A stretch of 64,000 bases of DNA, taken from NCBI GenBank assembly GCA_944472155.2, contig OX235279.1:142448920-142512919 (forward strand), given 5' to 3'. A program made the translations under genes and the position numbers. Shown piece after piece: positions 58,261-64,000 of the stretch (the first letter of the stretch is position 1; every line of letters starts with the position of its first letter). The DNA is from Trichobilharzia szidati. Lineage: Eukaryota > Platyhelminthes > Trematoda > Strigeidida > Schistosomatidae. The notes beneath the pieces are model-generated. The model saw nothing but the letters and a program-made list of their open reading frames with translations, did not search any database and was not told the DNA's origin.

Positions 58261-58887
58261 ATTGAAATATTATTAATTTGATATTAGCTAGATGACATTT
58301 TACATATGTTTGATTGTTCTCGAAATGCTGCCATAGGAAAAAGCACATGTGAGAAAACTTGTAGCTTTTACTACTGTTCTACTCGGGTGAATAGGTTTTT
58401 TGAAATTCATCGTGCTGAAAGAGAAAGACGAAAATAAAGAAAGATATTTCGTGTTGTTATCTGCCTTAACTTTTGGTTTCCTGAGGTCGACTTTGTTACT
58501 TCAGACTGATCAGTTTATGTTGACATACTAATTGCTCGAAGTGAATCTTCGATACCATCTTGAATTTCACATCTATTTTTAGTGCTTAATGGTGTTTTTC
58601 GTACTCTAACAGCCAGTTGATAACATTCCACTATTTAAAATTATACAGACTGGGTTTCAGTCTCAAAAAAGAACTTTAAAACCTTCTAATCCATCCTGTT
58701 GATGAATTCAGTGTTGGGGGGGGGGGAATCTACGTTCTGTATTACACTGCTGGTCACTAATAAACAAACAAGTACAGCTAATAATAATCACAGAGTACTT
58801 CTAGACAACCAGAAACTAGAAAGTTTATGAAACAATATTCAGGTGAAAAATTGTAGGTAATCTAATAAATTGGTGTAACACAGTTTT
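58261..58887. other. Hemicentin intron 6, no feature except an 11-G run
   Basis: A homopolymer of 11 G at 58716-58726 stands out in this AT-rich sequence. Nothing else is recognised. Confidence 0.45.
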
Positions 58888-59063
58888 TGTTCCTTTGCTT
58901 TTCGAGTGGGACATAGGGCTTCAAGCTGGAGCTTAAAAGTCTCAGTAGCAGCGGTTTTATTTTTACGGGATTAGTACCGGCTGAGCAAGGTTTATGAGTG
59001 GGTCGGTTGGGGGTCGAACCCCGGAAGATATGAGTTGCATTCTACCTCCGCAATACCGACACA
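58888..59063 (-). repeat. Type B SINE, diverged reverse copy
   Basis: The reverse strand gives TGTGTCGGTATTGCGGAGGT, B box CCGGGGTTCGACCCCCAA, CCCACTCATAAACCTTGCTC and the tail TTGAAGCCCTATGTCCCACT. A stretch of the body (about 50 bases) is missing. Confidence 0.75.
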
Positions 59064-59754
59064 CAGTGTAATTCCGGTATAATTAAAATTACAATTACAT
59101 CTCCAAGCTTTTGATAAGCCTATGCTTTTAAGTAGTATGCATTTTGTCGTACCAGTGTTTTTGTTGCCACACAGTCTTCCAAAATAATCGGTTAAAAATA
59201 GCTACATAGTACATATAATTTATTGTGCTGTCTTAAAGCTTTTAAAACTGTTGATATCTATCATAGAAATAAAAACATTGGCGAAAACTAGACAAAGTGA
59301 ACATCAAAAAACAAAACAAATTAAACGAAATGACGGGATAATCCTTATTCTGGAATTCTGCTGGTTATGAAGTGAAAGACCACTACCATACATCCACAGT
59401 AATTCAGCACACATCAACATATACGTCATTACTTAGAAACTGTTCCCACAGTACTTAGAAGACACAAAAGGTTGACTGGGACGGGAAAATTTTTTCTTTT
59501 AGGATAAAATGTGAATTAAAGAAAGTATAAATATTTACCTGATCACTTTAGAAAACTAGTAACTGCAAAGTTTAATGTAAAAAAAACTGGTTTAACTAAC
59601 CATCGATGTAATAAAAAGATATAAATGAGGCAGTTTTTGACATAAGTCAAGAATGAATATTATTAGTTCACAGCTAACATAATAAACACTGACTAATAGT
59701 GTGTCCTTTGTCTATCTATCTTGACCTTACAAATAAAGGAACGATTTTCATGAG
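59064..59754. other. Hemicentin intron 6, no feature seen
   Basis: Nothing recognised. Confidence 0.4.
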
Positions 59755-59945
59755 TTAGTTTTTAGGGATTTAATTTGTTTCAAGTTCTATTACGGATTGA
59801 TATCAGTTAAAGAACCATTGAAAACCAGCAGGGAGTACTGGATAGCTGTTTCGTCCTAGTTTGGAATTCATTGGGAGTCCACACCCACTTGGGTTCGAAC
59901 CCATGCCTTTCCTGTTACAAGGCAAGCTCAGACAGTTTATAAACA
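59755..59945 (-). repeat. HL-SINE, reverse copy
   Basis: TTTTTAGGGATTTAATTTGT (tail), GATATCAGTTAAAGAACCAT, GGGAGTACTGGATAGCTGTT, TCGTCCTAGTTTGGAATTC and TTGGGTTCGAACCCATGCC (B box). Confidence 0.75.
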
Positions 59946-60649
59946 GCATTCCAAGTGAGTCCATGTAATTTTCAACGTACGAATATTAAATTTCTGATAG
60001 GTGTTTCCTCATATCTACTTCCAGAACGATAAAGTAAGGAATATAAGATAATCTCTTATTATTGCTAAGCTTTAACTAAAATAGGTTCATATTATTAAGA
60101 ACCATAGATGACTTGGAATCACATTTAGCGTTTCCTGTCTGCAGATTACAGGATGAAGTTTCATCACTGTTCTACTTAGAAAACAAAAGCATTCAGGTGA
60201 AAATAAATGAGTGTTTTGATACTATAGGTAGCGTCAGTATTCCAGGCAGGTAAGCTAATTCAGTCACTTGAACACTTAAAAGCGATTTAAAACTGCTGGT
60301 TGAATTAAAATGGGTAACCAAACAAGTGAAAATGTCTGATATTCTTATATCATTTGGATCTGGATAGTAGACGTTATTATCGTAAGTCATTACCGACTAG
60401 TAACATCTGGCAGTAGTACGCATCAGAAAGAGAAGCAAATTGCTTGTAACTACAATTCAGTTGCTATGACATTTTGTTATAGTTTCATATCAAATAACAA
60501 ACCATCTATGAGTTGTCTTATGCTATCAAAGTATGCAAAGTTAACTCTCATCGATTTCACAATAGTAGAACATGTCTTTGCTTCAATAATGGGGTAAACG
60601 ATTTCAACTTATCTAATAAAAGATGGTTTCTTCCTATTAATTTTCACAG
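59946..60649. other. End of hemicentin intron 6, no feature seen
   Basis: Nothing recognised up to the exon 7 acceptor (ttttcacag, ending at 60649). Confidence 0.4.
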
Positions 60650-60879
60650 GTATCTGGAAGAGATGGACAAGGCTATCCATTCCAACGTTGTTCTAAGGTG
60701 GCGTTATCATCTAGGCAACCGCAACAAATTGTTGTCACATGCCCGGCTCAAGTTGATGTTAGAAGAGGAGCTACAGCAGAATTATCATGCACTGTGACAA
60801 GTGAAATCCCGTATACGGTTAAATGGTTTAAAGATAAACAAGCTATTACAGGATACCCTGACGAGAACAAAGTGTACAA
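60650..60879 (+). CDS. HMCN1-like: Hemicentin, coding exon 7 (start of first Ig domain)
   Basis: It enters in phase 0 and leaves in phase 2; acceptor ttttcacag, donor gtgagt (60880). Residues 466-541. It starts VSGRDGQGYPFQRCSKVALS, the hemicentin V.GYD...FQR.SSV.FSS pattern, and then an Ig domain: QIVVTCPAQVDVRRGATAEL and SCTVTSEIPYTVKWFKDKQA. Cys512 (LSC, B strand) and Trp524 (VKWFKD, C strand) are the expected Ig core residues. An extra Cys496 lies in the A strand. Confidence 0.92.
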
Positions 60880-61026
60880 GTGAGTCAGCATAACCTGGAA
60901 GTAAATATTTATTGAATCCTAACGGGATGGAAATGTTAATTGTTAATGTCCCCGTGATATTACTAACTATGAAGGTGGAGAATTTCCAACAACATTTTGG
61001 GGAATATTCACTGTATGATGTTGAAA

Positions 61027-61069
<43 letters not shown>

Positions 61070-62161
61070 TTCTTCAGTATAAACCTTGGAATATAACTTT
61101 GCTTGCTGCTTATTTACGATGGAATTTCAACTATTCTTTTAAGTGTGTATTTTCCTTAACTTCCTTTAAGGGATGAATGTACCTTGTTACATTAGTAGCT
61201 AATTAGTTGTTCCTTTTCACAGTTATTGTCTGAATTTTTAAAAGAAGATATATAGGCGAATAATATCGTTTTCAATTAAATATTCCTCAAGCTATATAGT
61301 AATATACACGCCTTTAAATATGCATGAAATAATAATTGATGACGGTAATTTGTTGACCAACGATGTGCTATAAATTAGAGTGGCAATGACAATGGTGATA
61401 GTAAAAATATGAGTAATAATAATAATATAAATGATAACAGTGATACAAATAACTGACGCAGGTGGTGATGAGTATAATGAAGATAGTCTGATAATGTGGA
61501 CGTTTCATTGTGGTCAAATTAGGTCGAAATCCTATGCAGTTAGAAGTTGCATAATACTGAAGGTGAAGATTTAAATGAATATGATAAATATATGAAAGGG
61601 TCGGTGAAGAATACGAAATTAACTGGAAGTTTTAAATAATTTATTAAATTTTCCTGGGTCAAAGGAGAAACAATTGTTTAACCAACTTACCTTCGACTAT
61701 GCTCAAAAAAGACGAGTTGAAATTCTACTCTTATATAATTGGTGACAATTGTAAATTAAAAGCGATAATTAAGCTCCTTATTTTCTTCCTACTGAAAATT
61801 CATCAGCTTGATGCAAGTGCATCTACGTTGCCTGGTTGTTCGCTATGCATAGCCAGAATTTCAGACGTACACAGAAGTGGCACAGATAGTCACTATATCT
61901 TCACACCTGAGTGGGCCGGAAAATGGTGAATAAAGGGTGGGATTTTTAAGTTAAAAATATGAATTTCTTATCCGTTTCTTTATTCAAACCACTGAACACA
62001 TATGATAAGCAGCCTGGAAGAATGGAAGCTTGTCGATAGAGCCTTTTCACATTCTTTTTCAGTATTAAAAATATGCTTTGAAATTAACTGTGTCATTATT
62101 TGAAATTTTAAAGACCCTTGTCTTAGAAGTATAATATTCATTTGTATCCATTTTATTTAAG
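60880..62161. other. Hemicentin intron 7, one microsatellite
   Basis: A (TA)n run lies at 61029-61066 and (TAA)-rich sequence at about 61410-61425. The open frame at 61699-61929 has no known motif and no place in the hemicentin reading frame. Confidence 0.4.
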
Positions 62162-62307
62162 CTTTCCAACTAGTGTTATGTACACTATTACTGACGCAAA
62201 TGAAGAATCCCAAGGGATTTATACAGTGGAAGTTATACCTACAATTACGGATGGTGAGAAAAAGATTGAAGGGCAATATCAAGATGAAGTATCCGTCATT
62301 ATACTAC
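62162..62307 (+). CDS. HMCN1-like: Hemicentin, coding exon 8 (end of first Ig domain)
   Basis: The acceptor ttttatttaag ends at 62161 and the donor gtaagt starts at 62308. It enters in phase 2 (AA|C, Asn542) and leaves in phase 1 at residue 590. It reads NFPTSVMYTITDANEESQGI then YTVEVIPTITDGEKKIEGQY and QDEVSVIIL, the E, F and G strands of an Ig domain. The F strand has GIYTVEV where Ig domains usually have D.G.Y.C, so the second disulfide Cys is absent. The gene continues to the right of the window; the many Ig and EGF domains expected for hemicentin are not seen here. Confidence 0.9.
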
Positions 62308-63198
62308 GTAAGTTTTCATCAGTACTATTGTTGTATTATGCAAATGCAAATAATTACTGCAGTTCTAATACATTTATGAATTAATATCAGTAAAAAGTTT
62401 GAGCATTTTGGACCAGATCAAATAAAGTATAATTATATTTCAATGATTTACACACAATGATAAGTTTTGATGTTGGTAATATTTCGAGCAAAATTACCGT
62501 CCGTGTTCACACCACTGTTGGAATTGTTTTGTTTTTTAATTCACACATTTATGATTTGTACTCATATACATAGTTCATTTTTTGTTCATTCATTTTTGTA
62601 TATTCAGAATTATATTCCAGGTTGTTGACAGTTGTACTGAGTCACCCCTTGTTACATGTATCCGGTGTGACCTTAATGAATATAGATTCTGTTAAAAGTC
62701 TCTCTTTCCATTTGTTCATATTAGTTCATATTTAGAATACAAACATTGTTCCAATCGATATTGGGGTTTTTGTCCCATGCATGTACAGCTATAGATGATT
62801 TTTTTCTAAATTCTTGTAAGCTTGTGTTCCTGTTCTTTGACCTTTAGTTAGGCTTTTATGTTCATTCACTTTTATTTTGAGTGATCTGAACGTTTGGCCC
62901 ATATATTTAGTCGGACACTCGGCACAAGATATTTTGTATATCACATTGTTTTTATCCATCATTTTTATGGGATCTTTCAGTTGATTAATTTTATTTTTAA
63001 TTAGATTCGTCGTGCGAATCCCAATATTTCTGAGGTTTCTTCGAATTGCCTCTGATGTACCATTTTTGTATGGTATTGTGACTGTTTGTTTGCATTCTTC
63101 CGTCTTGTTATTCTCCAGTTTTACCCTCTTTTTTATATTATCTTTAATAAATTCTTTTGGGTAGTTGTTGTCGAGTATTATTTTGAATAGGGCATTTA

Positions 63199-63408
63199 TT
63201 CAATTGAATTTTAAATTTTCCCGTCGATTGATTGGACCAAAGTGCTCGGTCTCAGGTTGACATGTCGGCTGCTAGTCACCATCCACCAATTAAATTCCAA
63301 TTAAATGTCCAGACATCGTCGAAACATCCTCACAAGAAGCCAACATGTCAACCTGAGACCGAGCACTTCGGTCCAATCAATCGACGGGAAAATGTAAAAT
63401 TCAATTAA
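63199..63408. repeat. Inverted repeat with ~66-bp arms
   Basis: The left arm 63199-63265 (TTTTCCCGTCGATTGATTGG ... CTCGGTCTCAGGTTGACATG) and right arm 63343-63408 (its inverse) are nearly perfect. The 77-base spacer contains GCTGCTAGTCACCATCCACC AATTAAA, the end of an Sm-alpha element. A related GGTTGGTTGATTGTACCGAA stands before the Sm-alpha copy at 41034. Confidence 0.8.
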
Positions 63409-63414
63409 ATTAAT

Positions 63415-63616
63415 ATGACCCGTTGCACAAGAGGTGGCTATCTTGTAGCGCAAGTGGTCTAGTGGATAACGCTTTGGTATTTGAAACTATGGGCACTGGG
63501 TTCGAGCCTCGGTGGGAACATCATCACTGACTGGGAATTGTAGGTACATCCAGTGATGAATCCCAACCAGGACGAAATGCGCATCCTGGATTCCACTGCT
63601 AATCATCATCCACCAA
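63415..63616 (+). repeat. Sm-alpha SINE with near-consensus hammerhead region
   Basis: GACCCGTTGCACAAGAGGTG, A box AGTGGTCTAGTGGATAACGC, B box GGGTTCGAGCCTCGGTGGGA, then the hammerhead region 63545-63594: stem I ATCCAG/CTGGAT, TGATGAATCCCAACCAGGAC, GAAATGCGCATC. The core C of CTGATGA is missing and the last base of the second core box is T. The element is inserted in Penelope-like element 6. Confidence 0.88.
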
Positions 63617-64000
63617 TTAAAGACATATATTTCTTTACGCTGGTCCCCTGGTGTTATTGTAAATCTGCGTATTCTATCTGTAAGATCTTGTATTAATCCT
63701 TGTTTTACCGTGAGTGGATGAGCTGAGTGATAATCAAGGAATCTTCCAGAGTGTGTAGTTTTTCTATATAGCGTCTTTTTTTAATGCTACCATCTGTTAC
63801 TCTTTGTATTTTGTAGTCTAACAGGCAGTTCCCCAATTTCGTTCTCTATTTCCATAGTGAATTTTATTGTGTCGACATGTCTGTTTATGTGCAGTGTGAA
63901 TGTTGACTATTGTAACTAGAACATAGAATTAACAAAATATGAACAACCGGGTATTGGTAGAGAAATGCAAAAGGATTTTCTTATAAAAATCATATCACCC

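Larger units (their letters stand above)
62600..64000 (-). mobile_element. Penelope-like element 6, endonuclease part, split by an insertion
   Basis: Not visible as a long ORF. On the reverse strand the right part (63960-63617) reads DTIKFTMEIENEIGELPV and, after frame changes, YRKTTHSGRFLDYHSAHPLT then VKQGLIQDLTDRIRRFTITP. The left part (63198-62700) reads NALFKIILDNNYPKEFIKDN then KTEECKQTVTIPYKNGTSEA, NNVIYKISCAECPTKYMGQT (GIY-YIG core: YMGQT) and, after one stop, MHGTKTPISI-like sequence. This family differs from Penelope-like elements 1-5. The 418 bases in between (63199-63616) are an inverted repeat plus an Sm-alpha SINE. It lies in hemicentin intron 8 and runs off the window. Confidence 0.75.

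Noticed and set aside
61699..61929. Open frame in hemicentin intron 7 as an extra exon
   Set aside because: Exon 7 and exon 8 join in phase to complete one Ig domain; this frame has no Ig features and no suitable splice phases.

Overview
The window is a piece of AT-rich flatworm nuclear DNA, almost certainly from a schistosome (family Schistosomatidae, probably genus Schistosoma). The evidence is long introns full of RTE-type, CR1-type and Penelope-like retroelements, tRNA-derived SINEs, and copies of the Sm-alpha (hammerhead ribozyme) SINE known from schistosomes. No bacterial-type gene organisation, rRNA, CRISPR array or stand-alone tRNA gene was seen. All work was by eye; exon borders are given to the base, repeat borders are usually good to about 10-20 bases. 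Layout: (1) 384-3136, + strand: the last two coding exons of an unrecognised gene whose 5' part lies left of the window. (2) 3137-23731: about 20 kb of intergenic DNA with no convincing host gene, built from retroelement fragments: RTE-type LINEs (7.2-8.1 and 16.7-18.4 kb), a CR1-type LINE (4.2-5.5 kb, minus), two Penelope-like elements (10.1-12.9 kb plus, 14.4-15.7 kb minus), and SINEs. (3) 23736 to beyond 62307, + strand: the 5' part of one large gene, a hemicentin orthologue. Eight coding exons were found (23736-24132, 40718-40947, 44927-45049, 51570-51753, 53400-53675, 55625-55809, 60650-60879, 62162-62307). They join in frame into about 590 residues: signal peptide, VWA domain with a MIDAS motif, the hemicentin-specific region after the VWA, and the first Ig domain. 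The gene runs off the right edge. Exon 1 begins at a 3' splice site only four bases before the ATG, and intron 1 (16.6 kb) appears to be a GC-AG intron. The introns carry most of the remaining features: an RTE-type LINE with a 403-codon uninterrupted reverse-transcriptase ORF (41321-42529), another RTE copy with 13-bp target-site duplications (47.1-48.5 kb), further Penelope-like copies (29.2, 32.3, 48.7-51.2 and 62.6-64.0 kb), and many SINEs. The most interesting non-genic signal is a repeated tRNA-derived SINE, called HL-SINE here, found at about 15 places on both strands and often as head-to-head inverted pairs. Its body contains a hammerhead-ribozyme-like block (CTGATGA, then GTCC/GGAC, then GAAACAGCTGTC) that resembles, but is not, the Sm-alpha hammerhead. 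Other notable structures are a second SINE family whose 3' tail matches the RTE LINE 3' end, a palindromic element split by an RTE insertion, and a Penelope-like element split by a composite of a 66-bp inverted repeat and an Sm-alpha copy.
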